Shown piece by piece: positions 24,009 to 30,100 of a DNA stretch of 30,100 nucleotides (within the stretch, counting starts at the first letter, position 1; every line of letters begins with the position of its first letter). Made by a program: the position numbers and the translations under genes. The stretch comes from an uncultured Alphaproteobacteria bacterium (GTDB lineage: Bacteria > Pseudomonadota > Alphaproteobacteria > Caulobacterales > Parvularculaceae), in the NCBI GenBank assembly GCA_938003575.1, contig CALKYG010000099.1, positions 1-30,100 on the forward strand. The letters run 5' to 3'. Below the pieces are notes generated by a model. The model ran no database searches and was not told the origin of the DNA. It worked only from the letters and a program-made list of their open reading frames with translations.

Positions 24009-25292
24009 TTGGGCAAGTATGATCAGGCCGCACCAAAATTGGTAGGCGTCGTCGCTCCCGGTCGCCGCCGCGCGAAGTTTGGCGATGCGGGCTCGAAAGA
24101 CCCAGCTGCGCCCCAGGCGGGGATTCGCTTTGGCGTTTTCGTGCTCGCGCTCGCGCTGGTGTTTGCCACAGTCCCCGCCATGTCTGCGGAACCGCTTGCG
24201 TGGACGCCAGCCTGGACGTCCAGCATGTGGCAGGGCACTTCAAATCATACCTTGGCGCTCGAAAACGCAACCATTCGCATGGAAATTCGCGTTGGCGCAT
24301 CTGGTCGAGCCATTAGATTGCGGCTTTCGAATGAATATAGCGACGCGTCGCTGACAATTGGGGCAATGATTGTCCGGCGTGCAGATGGCCAGATGGCGCG
24401 GGTGCTGTTTGATGGGGCCCCGACGGCCCAGATCTGGCCGAAGGCGCCCTTAGTTAGCGACCCGCTTGAACTCCCAGTAGAAGCTTTCGAACTCGTTCAA
24501 GTCGCGATTTATTTTCCTCAAGAGGTCAGCCTCTCCACCGTTCATGGCGTGCGCGGGGAGCCGACCCTTGTCTCGGCGCCGGGCGACCACAGCGCCAAAC
24601 GAGAATTCCCCACTGAACGCACCCACGCCTATCGCCCGTTGCTCGCCGGACTGGATGTGCTTGGCGGTGGACCAAGGCCCGTGATCGTCGCCTTTGGCGA
24701 TTCCATCACCGACAATGTAGGCTGTGCGAACGCGGCGCCCGCAACATGTCGCTGGAGTGAGGTGCTCGGCCGGCGCTTGACTGCCACGGGACTGCCGCAT
24801 GTCGTGGTCACCCAGGCAATCGGCGCCAACCGTCTGCTGCATTCCGGGGTCGGTCCGAGCGCGCTTGCCCGTTTCGACCGCGACGTGCTCGCCTTGCCGG
24901 GCGTAAGCCATGTCATTTTGCTGGAAGGGATAAACGACATTGGTAATTCAGGGCCGGATAACCCGCTGTCAGCCTCTGATTTGATCCGCGGCTACCGCCA
25001 GATCATCGAGCGTGCTCACGAATTTGGTATAAAGGTATATGGCTCCCCGATCTTGCCTTGGAAAGGCGCGTCACGCTTTACCGAAGAACGCGAGGCGATC
25101 CGTCGAGAAGTCAACCAGTGGATTCGAACATCGGGGGCGTTCGATGGGGTCATCGAATTCGATACTGTCGTCGCCGACCCGGCCGACCCACTGCTCCTAG
25201 CAACTCCGCTGCAACTCGGCGATAATCTCCACCCAAACGGTGAGGGCGAAACTGCAATGGGTAATTCAATTCCCCTGGATCTGTTTCGTTGA
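24009..25292 (+). CDS. Secreted SGNH/GDSL hydrolase, 427 aa
   Basis: An esterase of the SGNH family. The motif blocks are clear: the nucleophile block GDSIT in VIVAFGDSITDN (about residues 228-239), the oxyanion-hole Asn block GINDIG, and the catalytic DxxH block in GDNLHPN. A second domain of about 130 residues (WTPAWTSSMWQG...) precedes the catalytic part, as in many extracellular carbohydrate or lipid esterases. The start is a TTG at 24009, supported by an AGGAG ribosome binding site 6 bases upstream. It gives a long N-terminal arm (about 40 residues) before the hydrophobic signal segment ending MSAEPLAW. The stop lies 2 bases before the start of the DUF932 leader repeat, so the gene defines the right border of the cargo block. 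Confidence 0.88.
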   Translation: MGKYDQAAPKLVGVVAPGRRRAKFGDAGSKDPAAPQAGIRFGVFVLALALVFATVPAMSAEPLAWTPAWTSSMWQGTSNHTLALENATIRMEIRVGASGRAIRLRLSNEYSDASLTIGAMIVRRADGQMARVLFDGAPTAQIWPKAPLVSDPLELPVEAFELVQVAIYFPQEVSLSTVHGVRGEPTLVSAPGDHSAKREFPTERTHAYRPLLAGLDVLGGGPRPVIVAFGDSITDNVGCANAAPATCRWSEVLGRRLTATGLPHVVVTQAIGANRLLHSGVGPSALARFDRDVLALPGVSHVILLEGINDIGNSGPDNPLSASDLIRGYRQIIERAHEFGIKVYGSPILPWKGASRFTEEREAIRREVNQWIRTSGAFDGVIEFDTVVADPADPLLLATPLQLGDNLHPNGEGETAMGNSIPLDLFR

Positions 25293-25294
25293 TC

Positions 25295-25341
25295 TAACCG
25301 CCCGACGCGTCAGAACGGGCATCCAGAACCTGAAGGGACAT
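25295..25341 (-). pseudogene. 5' remnant of a second DUF932 gene
   Basis: The minus strand reads MSLQVLDARSDASGG and then an in-frame TAG. This is the first 15 codons of the intact DUF932 protein with one change (P10 to S). Similarity to the intact copy stops within the next codon, exactly where the esterase gene ends. It is a fragment left by recombination at the edge of the cargo block. Confidence 0.85.
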
Positions 25342-25400
25342 GGGAATTCTCCGCGACGGGCGGCCGCGAGACTCTCTCTCGCGCCCTGAACCTGTCACGA
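25342..25400 (-). repeat. Direct repeat, copy 2: leader of the DUF932 remnant
   Basis: The inner hairpin and ribosome binding site are the same as in the intact leader. The outer 5' arm has changed: GGG became AGG and the first pair is lost (25391-25400), which leaves a mismatch in the outer stem. This fits decay after the gene was cut off. Confidence 0.8.
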
Positions 25401-25805
25401 GCCGCTGACCCAGGTTGCATGCAATCTGGCGGAAATCGTCAGCCGCGACGGGATTTCATGATCAACCGTACCCGGAGCAACCTAATAGAGCACGTTCACG
25501 ATAATCCGAGTCGACAAGGGATTCCCTACGGCGGCGAACGCTGATTCCCCGCTTGCTACAGCAAGCAGTGAATCAGCGCTCGGGGTCCAGCAATGCATTT
25601 GATACGAACGCTCAGAGGGAGACCGAAGCTCTTGCCAGATAGATCACTGTTGATATTGAAAGAATTTATTGGCTCAATTTCGATCTCAAACTGATTTTAG
25701 CTACCCTGTATAGGTCTGAGTGGCTGTCGCTCCGCAATCATGGGCGTCGATATGAAACGCAGATCTGGCCGGATGGCCTTGTCGGCGAATTGCAGACCCG
25801 GACGC
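25401..25805. other. Intergenic stretch beside the cargo border
   Basis: The first 25 bases still resemble sequence upstream of the intact DUF932 leader. The rest contains direct repeat R1 and an AT-rich part near 25640-25700, but no credible gene. Confidence 0.4.
25570..25624 (+). repeat. Diverged direct repeat R1
   Basis: This 55-base stretch matches R2 at 26778-26832 at roughly four of five positions, with a shared CAGCGCTCGG and a partly shared CAATGC-x-TT-x-GATACG core. The two copies flank the DUF1778/GNAT toxin-antitoxin pair. They may be remnants of one duplicated gene end or ends of a small mobile module. Confidence 0.6.
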
Positions 25806-26318
25806 TCACTTCGTTCCCAGCAATGCTCGCACATCCTTGAGCAGCACGAACAGATGAAACGGGTCGCTCGGCGACGCGATGAAGTCGAATCGCTCATAGA
25901 ACGTGCGTGCCTCGTCATCTTTGGCGTGCACAGCGAGGGCGCGAAGGCCGGCGATGTCGGCCGCCTGTAGCGTACGGGCGAGGGCGTCCTTGATGAGGCC
26001 GGCGCCGAGACCGCGACCTTGCCGGTCCGCTGCAATGGCGAGCCGCGCCAGCAGCATGATCGGGATTGGATGCCGGGCGAGCCCTTTGCCTAGACGCTGC
26101 GGCGCGTCATCAAAGGCGACTTGTCCGAAGACAAGAGTGTAGTAGCCGACGATGCGTCCGGCCTCACCGGCGACGTAAGTTTGGGAGGCGCTGGCTTGCT
26201 GATTGGTCAACGCATGGCGCGCGAGAAACTTGTTGAGGGCTTCTTTCCCGCAATCGAAAGCTTCAACTTCATGCGCACGTGACAGCTTTTCGATCGAAAG
26301 CGTCGGCGTTACCGTCAC
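25806..26318 (-). CDS. GNAT-family toxin of a toxin-antitoxin pair, 170 aa
   Basis: An acetyltransferase of the TacT/AtaT type, members of which block translation by acetylating aminoacyl-tRNA. The GNAT core is visible: the acetyl-CoA pyrophosphate loop RQGRGLGAGLIKDAL (about residues 98-112), preceded by the MLLARLAIAA strand, and the FYERFDF motif near the C-terminus. The N-terminal SIEKLSRAHEVEAFDCGKEALNKFL opening is typical of this toxin class. Its start overlaps the antitoxin stop by four bases, so the antitoxin is made first. The pair would stabilise the element. The target tRNA cannot be told from sequence. Confidence 0.9.
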   Translation of the reverse strand: MTVTPTLSIEKLSRAHEVEAFDCGKEALNKFLARHALTNQQASASQTYVAGEAGRIVGYYTLVFGQVAFDDAPQRLGKGLARHPIPIMLLARLAIAADRQGRGLGAGLIKDALARTLQAADIAGLRALAVHAKDDEARTFYERFDFIASPSDPFHLFVLLKDVRALLGTK

Positions 26319-26602
26319 CGCTCGCCCGTTTCAAACGGGCCGGGCTCGTTCAGCAGCCTGGCTAGACGCGGCAGGGGTCGCGGCGGCGCGTCGAGTGCAG
26401 CCATAAAGGCTGTCCAGCGTTCAGCGTCGAGGCCGAAATGCTGCCGGTCAGGGAGCGTTTCGGCGGCCCGGGCCAAAGCGCTTTCGAGGACAAATTCGCT
26501 GACCGATCGGCGCTGCGCAGCGGCGGCGGCGTGTAGCGTTTCCTTTGCCTGCGGGCTCAGCCGGAGGTCCAGTTTCTCGGATCGGGTGGCGGGCACGGTC
26601 AT
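26315..26602 (-). CDS. DUF1778 (RHH) antitoxin, 95 aa
   Basis: The N-terminal half is a ribbon-helix-helix domain with KLDLRLSPQAKETLHAAAAA and the helix RRSVSEFVLESALARAAETL. The C-terminal part (about residues 55-95), rich in P and R, is the likely toxin-neutralising tail. DUF1778 proteins pair with GNAT toxins and repress their own operon. A GGAG-type ribosome binding site precedes the ATG. A perfect palindrome at 26646-26657, about 45 bases upstream, is a likely operator. Confidence 0.92.
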   Translation of the reverse strand: MTVPATRSEKLDLRLSPQAKETLHAAAAAQRRSVSEFVLESALARAAETLPDRQHFGLDAERWTAFMAALDAPPRPLPRLARLLNEPGPFETGER

Positions 26603-26645
26603 GGCGAAAATCTCCTTCTGGCATCAATAGCACGTTCGCCAGACA

Positions 26646-26657
26646 TTGTCATGACAA
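26646..26657. promoter_or_regulatory. Palindromic operator candidate of the toxin-antitoxin operon
   Basis: TTGTCATGACAA is a perfect 12-bp palindrome. It overlaps a possible -35 element (TGACAA) with a TATTGA -10 about 16 bases downstream on the minus strand. This is the usual position for autoregulation by a ribbon-helix-helix antitoxin. Confidence 0.5.
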
Positions 26658-26777
26658 ATATTGGCCCCTTCCGCACGGAGCGATCCAATTGAGTAATTCG
26701 CCGTCAAGGGCAGCCAGCCGCGAACCGGCCGACGCGACAGCCTTTCACAGCCCCCTTATCTCCTGCAAAATCGCCCG

Positions 26778-26832
26778 GAATTCAGCGCTCGGCGCCCGGC
26801 AATGCGTTCGATACGTACGCACAAAGGGGACC
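26778..26832 (+). repeat. Diverged direct repeat R2
   Basis: This is the partner of R1 on the other side of the toxin-antitoxin pair. The core CAGCGCTCGG and GATACG blocks are kept. Shared phrases in one frame (NAFDT-x-AQR) hint that both derive from the end of a coding sequence. Confidence 0.6.
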
Positions 26833-26981
26833 ATGTGGAAAAACGTGGTATAAGTGTTGATACAGCGAATCTTAAAACCTATAATATCTTTTGTATTCAT
26901 ATCCTTAGCGCGCCTTTGCGATTCCGCCCCTGGGCACCATCACCTGAACCATTTTCAAATTAGAACAATTGCTTAGCCGAA

Positions 26982-27028
26982 AAAAGTGTCCCACTTTTTC
27001 GGCGAATTTGAAAAAGTGGGACACTTTT
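26982..27028 (-). terminator. 19-bp perfect inverted repeat downstream of the integrase
   Basis: AAAAGTGTCCCACTTTTTC (26982-27000) and its exact reverse complement (27010-27028) are separated by 9 bases. On the minus strand the stem ends in a T-run, so it fits a Rho-independent terminator 47 bases past the integrase stop. The perfect arms could also be recombinase-binding arms at the element end. Confidence 0.65.
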
Positions 27029-27074
27029 GTTCCGAGTTTGTCCGTAAGAACGGCAAGCAATGCCGCAAATCGGT

Positions 27075-28136
27075 TCAGTCGGTTTCGGAATTCGGACCGG
27101 TCGAGAGCTTCGACATGGCGCTCTCCGCGAGCAGTCGCCGGCGGGCTGCGCGGGTGTAGCGCTCGACCTCTTTCGAGGTCGAATGACCGGTAACCGACAT
27201 GATCTCCAGTTCGGTGCAGCCAAGCTCTGCAAGACGGGACGCCGCCGCCTTGCGCAAGCCGTGAGCAGAGCATTGAGGAAGACCCGCTTCGTCGCACCAT
27301 TTGCGGAAACGGTTTCCAAATCCGTTGCTCGTGAAGGGGCGATCGAACTCGGTGACGAGAAAGGTAAGATCGCCTGTTGGAGACTTGTCGATGATCGACC
27401 TTAATTCAGGTATCAACGGTATCTCGACGGTTACAGGGCGACGACGCTCGTTCTTCTGCTGCGTCAATCGGATCCACCCGTCAGTTACGTGCTGACGCCC
27501 CAACCTGACGATGTCCGCGCGGCGCTGCCCAGTATAAAGGAGCAACGAAAACGCCAGCCGCGCTTTCGAGCCGATCGGATGCGTCTTTTCAAACTGCAGC
27601 ACCTCATCGATCGTCCACGCGTGGAACCCGTCCGAATTCGAGGAGAGGTACGGCACGTCCTTTGCGGGATTGCGATCAACGAATTCGTATTCGACTGCGA
27701 AGGCGTAAACTTGACGAAGCGCCTTTACGAGGCCGTTTGCAGATTCCGGTCTGTCAGCTCGCTGGTCACGCCATCGGCGAATATGTTTCGCAGATAGCTC
27801 ATTCGCCGGAAGCGTGCCGCCCAATTTTACGATCTGTTGGAGGATGCCGCGCCTGACGGTCTGCGTCCTCGGGCTGAGCTGCTGAAATGTTGCTGCGCGA
27901 TAGTATTGGTTGCAGAGCCACTCGAACGATCCGCTCTGCTTTTTTCGTTCCTCAATGAGATCAGGCTTCGGAGTCGAAACAGCGCCAGCAGCGGCTCTCT
28001 GGTACTCACGCCAGAATTCTGGGCAGCCGACCGGAGACGGAAGCCTCAATTTCTTCTTTCCAGGCTTGCGAAAATAGACCCGCACGTTTCCGTGCCGGTC
28101 CATATCCTCAACAACGTATTTGACCCTAATCTTCAA
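27075..28136 (-). CDS. Tyrosine-type site-specific integrase, 353 aa
   Basis: The integrase catalyses insertion and excision of the element. The core-binding domain lies at about residues 65-155 and the catalytic domain at about 170-335. The catalytic residues are visible: R205 in TGQRRADIV, H292 and R295 in AHGLRKAAASRL, H318 in TGHSTS, and the nucleophile Y327 in EVERYTRA. The N-terminal arm (1-60) is basic and may bind the DNA arms. Its start overlaps the AlpA-like gene by four bases, so the two are coupled. It lies between the trb end of the conjugation region and the toxin-antitoxin pair, so one end of an element is expected near 26.6-27.0 kb. Confidence 0.93.
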   Translation of the reverse strand: MKIRVKYVVEDMDRHGNVRVYFRKPGKKKLRLPSPVGCPEFWREYQRAAAGAVSTPKPDLIEERKKQSGSFEWLCNQYYRAATFQQLSPRTQTVRRGILQQIVKLGGTLPANELSAKHIRRWRDQRADRPESANGLVKALRQVYAFAVEYEFVDRNPAKDVPYLSSNSDGFHAWTIDEVLQFEKTHPIGSKARLAFSLLLYTGQRRADIVRLGRQHVTDGWIRLTQQKNERRRPVTVEIPLIPELRSIIDKSPTGDLTFLVTEFDRPFTSNGFGNRFRKWCDEAGLPQCSAHGLRKAAASRLAELGCTELEIMSVTGHSTSKEVERYTRAARRRLLAESAMSKLSTGPNSETD

Positions 28137-28438
28137 TCGAGAATGTCATCCCACGGATTTCGACTTCCGGAAGCCTCGCCCTCATGAGGCAGGTCGCTGA
28201 ATGCGGTGTCCAATTCAGACCTGTCCCAGAGCTTTCGACCACCATGGACTCTGGGTTTTGGCATCGTCCCTTCTTTTACCATCTGGTCGAACTTAGTTCC
28301 ACCAATCCCTATATAGGCTGCCGCCACTTCACGGCATAATCCGCGCGGCGGCAGGCTCGAGGGAAGAACTGCGGATCGCGCAGCCTGGTGGGGCACATTT
28401 ACGCCAACAAACGAATTCGCCGTTTCAATTTTTCCCAT
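28133..28438 (-). CDS. AlpA/excisionase-like HTH protein, 101 aa
   Basis: The central part (about residues 34-80) is a short winged helix of the AlpA or MerR-like class: LCREVAAAYIGIGGTKFDQM followed by the wing MPKPRVHGGRKLWDRSEL. Such proteins next to an integrase usually act as excisionase (recombination directionality factor) or as regulator of the integrase. The first 30 residues have no recognised features. The stop overlaps the integrase start. No strong ribosome binding site precedes the ATG at 28438, so a leaderless or weakly translated start is possible. Confidence 0.85.
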   Translation of the reverse strand: MGKIETANSFVGVNVPHQAARSAVLPSSLPPRGLCREVAAAYIGIGGTKFDQMVKEGTMPKPRVHGGRKLWDRSELDTAFSDLPHEGEASGSRNPWDDILD

Positions 28439-28482
28439 GGCATTGACTCACAATATTGAACCAGACGCAAGCAACTCTTTTC

Positions 28483-28797
28483 CTATTTCGATGCTGTGCG
28501 ATTCCAAATTAGTACGTTTGAATCGACCCCATTCGAAAACAGCGCGGCGCGCAATGGCGCTGCAAAGCCCGGGTCATCAAGCTCGACGCGGAGGAACTCC
28601 TGCGGCTCCTCGCTTTTGGTTATCGCCTTCCAGGCGGCGCCAAGTTCGCGCTCGCCAGCGACGACCTTGAAGTCCGGCGCCTTGTCATTGCCGTTCTTGT
28701 CATTGGCGACGAAGGCGGCCTTGATATTGATGGTCATGGTCCGGATGGTTCCCGAATATCCGTCGTCCGTCTTCCTGAATGTCCCGATGATGGCCAC
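28483..28797 (-). CDS. DUF736 family protein, 104 aa
   Basis: A single-domain DUF736 protein of normal length, found almost only on alphaproteobacterial ICEs and plasmids; its function is unknown. Family features are the opening IGTFRKTDDGYSGTIRT, the FKVVAGERELGAAWK box and the final LIWNR. The start is a GTG at 28797 with an AAGGAG ribosome binding site 6 bases upstream. It lies 3 bases downstream of the DUF2274 gene, so it appears to be part of the trb operon here. Confidence 0.9.
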   Translation of the reverse strand: MAIIGTFRKTDDGYSGTIRTMTINIKAAFVANDKNGNDKAPDFKVVAGERELGAAWKAITKSEEPQEFLRVELDDPGFAAPLRAALFSNGVDSNVLIWNRTASK

Positions 28798-28800
28798 GGC

Positions 28801-29037
28801 TTACTCCTTTTCATTGGCTGCTTGACGAAGAGACTTTCGCGCGCGCCTGAACGCCGCGTCGGAATCGAGGAACCGCTCGATCATGAGAATGGCGAACTCA
28901 TTGACCGGTGTTTTCTTGCCAAATTCCGCGGCGTGGATCACCGCGTAGTCGACGAGCGCTTCGTGCACGTCCGGCGGCAGCGACAGGGTGATCCTGACGG
29001 GCTTGCGTTCGGGGATGGCGCCGATTTTGAGACTCAT
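28801..29037 (-). CDS. DUF2274 family protein, 78 aa
   Basis: A small protein regularly found directly after trbI in alphaproteobacterial conjugation regions. The RKPVRITLSLPPDVHEALVDYA segment resembles a ribbon-helix-helix DNA-binding strand and helix, so a regulator of the trb operon is a reasonable guess. The ATG overlaps the trbI stop by four bases, which indicates translational coupling. Confidence 0.9.
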   Translation of the reverse strand: MSLKIGAIPERKPVRITLSLPPDVHEALVDYAVIHAAEFGKKTPVNEFAILMIERFLDSDAAFRRARKSLRQAANEKE

Positions 29038-30100
29038 CGCGTCGCCCTCCCCTGTTCATAGGGCCGCAGCACGAGGTCCTTGTGGACGATGACGCGCAAG
29101 GGCCAGCCGGGTCGGACCTTGATGGTCGGCTGGATGTCGAGATTCCTCTGGACGATTTTCTGGCCGGACTGGTTCGCGGAATTCTGCGCCGACTCCCGGA
29201 GCGCTCTCACGAGATCGCTTTCATCATCGCCGAAAGAAAGCTCCGTCCCGACACCTAATAGCGTCGACAACACGACGCCTTTGAGAATCCTGAAGGTATG
29301 GAAATCGACCTCATCCGCGAGACCTGAATAGCCCGCGACATCGCTCGCCGGCATGTTGTCGATGAGGATCGACGCGCCATCGGGATAAATGATCCGCGAC
29401 CACACAAGCAGCGCGCGACTCTGGCCGAAAGCGATGACGCTGTCATAGCGGCCGATCAGTTTCGCCCCTTGCGGGATCAACACATATTGCCCGGTGACGC
29501 TGTCGTGAACATTCTGCGTCACCTGTGCGATCACGGTTCCCGGCAGATCGGAATTGATCCCGGTAATGAGGCTCGCCGGGATGACGGTCCCCGCCATCAC
29601 TTCAAAGGGCGTTACCGGGTCTTCAATCCGGTGCGGATTGTCGGTCGAGGATTCCGTTCGCTCGCCGAGGAAATCGAGCTTGCGGATCTGCCTTCCCGGA
29701 TCATCGTCGCGCTCGGCGCCGAAGGGGACCGGCGCCTGCGTAGCGCCCGGGAATTCAAAGGGAGATGCCGGGGCGTAGCCTGGTGACTGCGCTGAATCCG
29801 GCGTCGCATTCGTTCGCGAGGCGAGCTGGAAGAAAACGCCCGCTTCGCGCGCGGCCTGTTTCACCTGCGCCTCTTTCAGCGCCGCCTGTCGCTCGGCGTC
29901 GGCTTCCGGCGAATTGCGAAACGGCGTCGGCGACAAAGCCGCGTAGTCGGGTCGGTCCAGGAATCCTTCATCGCCGGACGCAGCGAGAGATTGCTCGGCC
30001 TGCAACAGCGCGGCGCCGAGATCGCCGGGCAAGGGCTTGCCCAGTTGCGGTTTCACCTCAGCGTAGGATTTGGGGAGCGCGTCCAAGCCTTCCGCCTTGG
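29034..30100 (-). CDS. trbI: Conjugal transfer protein TrbI (VirB10-like), partial
   Basis: The C-terminal 355 or so residues of TrbI, the energy-sensing channel component of a P-type type IV secretion system that spans the inner and outer membranes. The visible region starts before KSYAEVKPQL and includes the VirB10 domain with PFEVMAGTVIPASLITGINS, VLIPQGAKLIGRYDS and LLVWSRIIYPDG. It ends in RVIVHKDLVLRPYE. The reading frame continues to the window edge without a stop, so the N-terminal part with its inner-membrane anchor lies outside; the TTG at 30084-30086 is internal. DUF2274 follows with a four-base overlap. The rest of trb should lie to the right. Confidence 0.94.
   Translation of the reverse strand, partial: KAEGLDALPKSYAEVKPQLGKPLPGDLGAALLQAEQSLAASGDEGFLDRPDYAALSPTPFRNSPEADAERQAALKEAQVKQAAREAGVFFQLASRTNATPDSAQSPGYAPASPFEFPGATQAPVPFGAERDDDPGRQIRKLDFLGERTESSTDNPHRIEDPVTPFEVMAGTVIPASLITGINSDLPGTVIAQVTQNVHDSVTGQYVLIPQGAKLIGRYDSVIAFGQSRALLVWSRIIYPDGASILIDNMPASDVAGYSGLADEVDFHTFRILKGVVLSTLLGVGTELSFGDDESDLVRALRESAQNSANQSGQKIVQRNLDIQPTIKVRPGWPLRVIVHKDLVLRPYEQGRATR

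Larger units (their letters stand above)
26658..27074. other. Intergenic region between antitoxin and integrase
   Basis: No gene is recognised. The region holds R2 and, near the integrase, a long inverted repeat. A partner att site is not identifiable without the other element end, and no tRNA sequence is visible. Confidence 0.4.

Noticed and set aside
25436..25460. Further partial match to the leader (CCGCGACGGG) near 25445
   Set aside because: Only one arm is present, with no partner arm, hairpin or gene start. It is probably chance.
26603..27074. Possible tRNA 3' end as integration site beside the integrase
   Set aside because: I searched by eye for a T-loop and acceptor pattern and found none. 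The att site cannot be placed from this window.

Overview
The window looks like part of an alphaproteobacterial chromosome or large replicon. The DNA is GC-rich, there are two Caulobacter/Sphingomonad-style TonB receptors, and the conjugation, ParB-like, DUF932, DUF736 and DUF2274 genes are the set typical of alphaproteobacterial integrative and conjugative elements (ICEs). I cannot name a genus. Everything is read from sequence and from knowledge of the families; no database was searched.

Layout. (1) 1-4.9 kb is ICE backbone read leftward: a 674-aa ParB-like protein and a DUF932 protein, with two small unknown genes between them. The ParB and DUF932 genes share a nearly identical hairpin leader that touches their ribosome binding sites. 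(2) 4.97-25.29 kb is a cargo block. It lies between the intact DUF932 5' end and a second, broken copy of the same 5' end and leader at 25295-25425. (3) 25.4-30.1 kb is ICE backbone again, all leftward: a DUF1778/GNAT toxin-antitoxin pair between diverged direct repeats, a tyrosine integrase with an AlpA-like HTH partner, then DUF736, DUF2274 and trbI, which runs off the window.

The cargo has three modules. A: 4.97-14.06 kb holds a TonB receptor, a secreted protein and a MarR regulator with a cysteine-rich tail. The MarR gene diverges from a rightward operon encoding a secreted protein, Cu/Zn superoxide dismutase, a glutaredoxin-like protein, an outer-membrane channel-like protein, a 79-aa protein, a CPGC redoxin and a YggS-type PLP protein. 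Two direct repeats 53 bp apart sit in the divergent promoter. This looks like a redox or metal stress system, but the inducer is unknown. B: 14.03-16.20 kb is a nitric-oxide type module: NsrR, group III truncated haemoglobin, a membrane protein and a DUF1971 protein, with a divergent small membrane protein and a symmetric pair of operator-like elements. C: 16.9-25.29 kb is a catabolic module: RraA-like, SDR and DapA-like genes in a coupled operon, then a second TonB receptor and an SGNH esterase. An IS3-family element has cut off the 5' end of the DapA-like gene, so this operon is probably damaged.

Most striking are the shared structured leaders of the ParB and DUF932 genes, the cargo boundary marked by a duplicated DUF932 5' end, the MarR and NsrR operator geometries, and the redox cluster.
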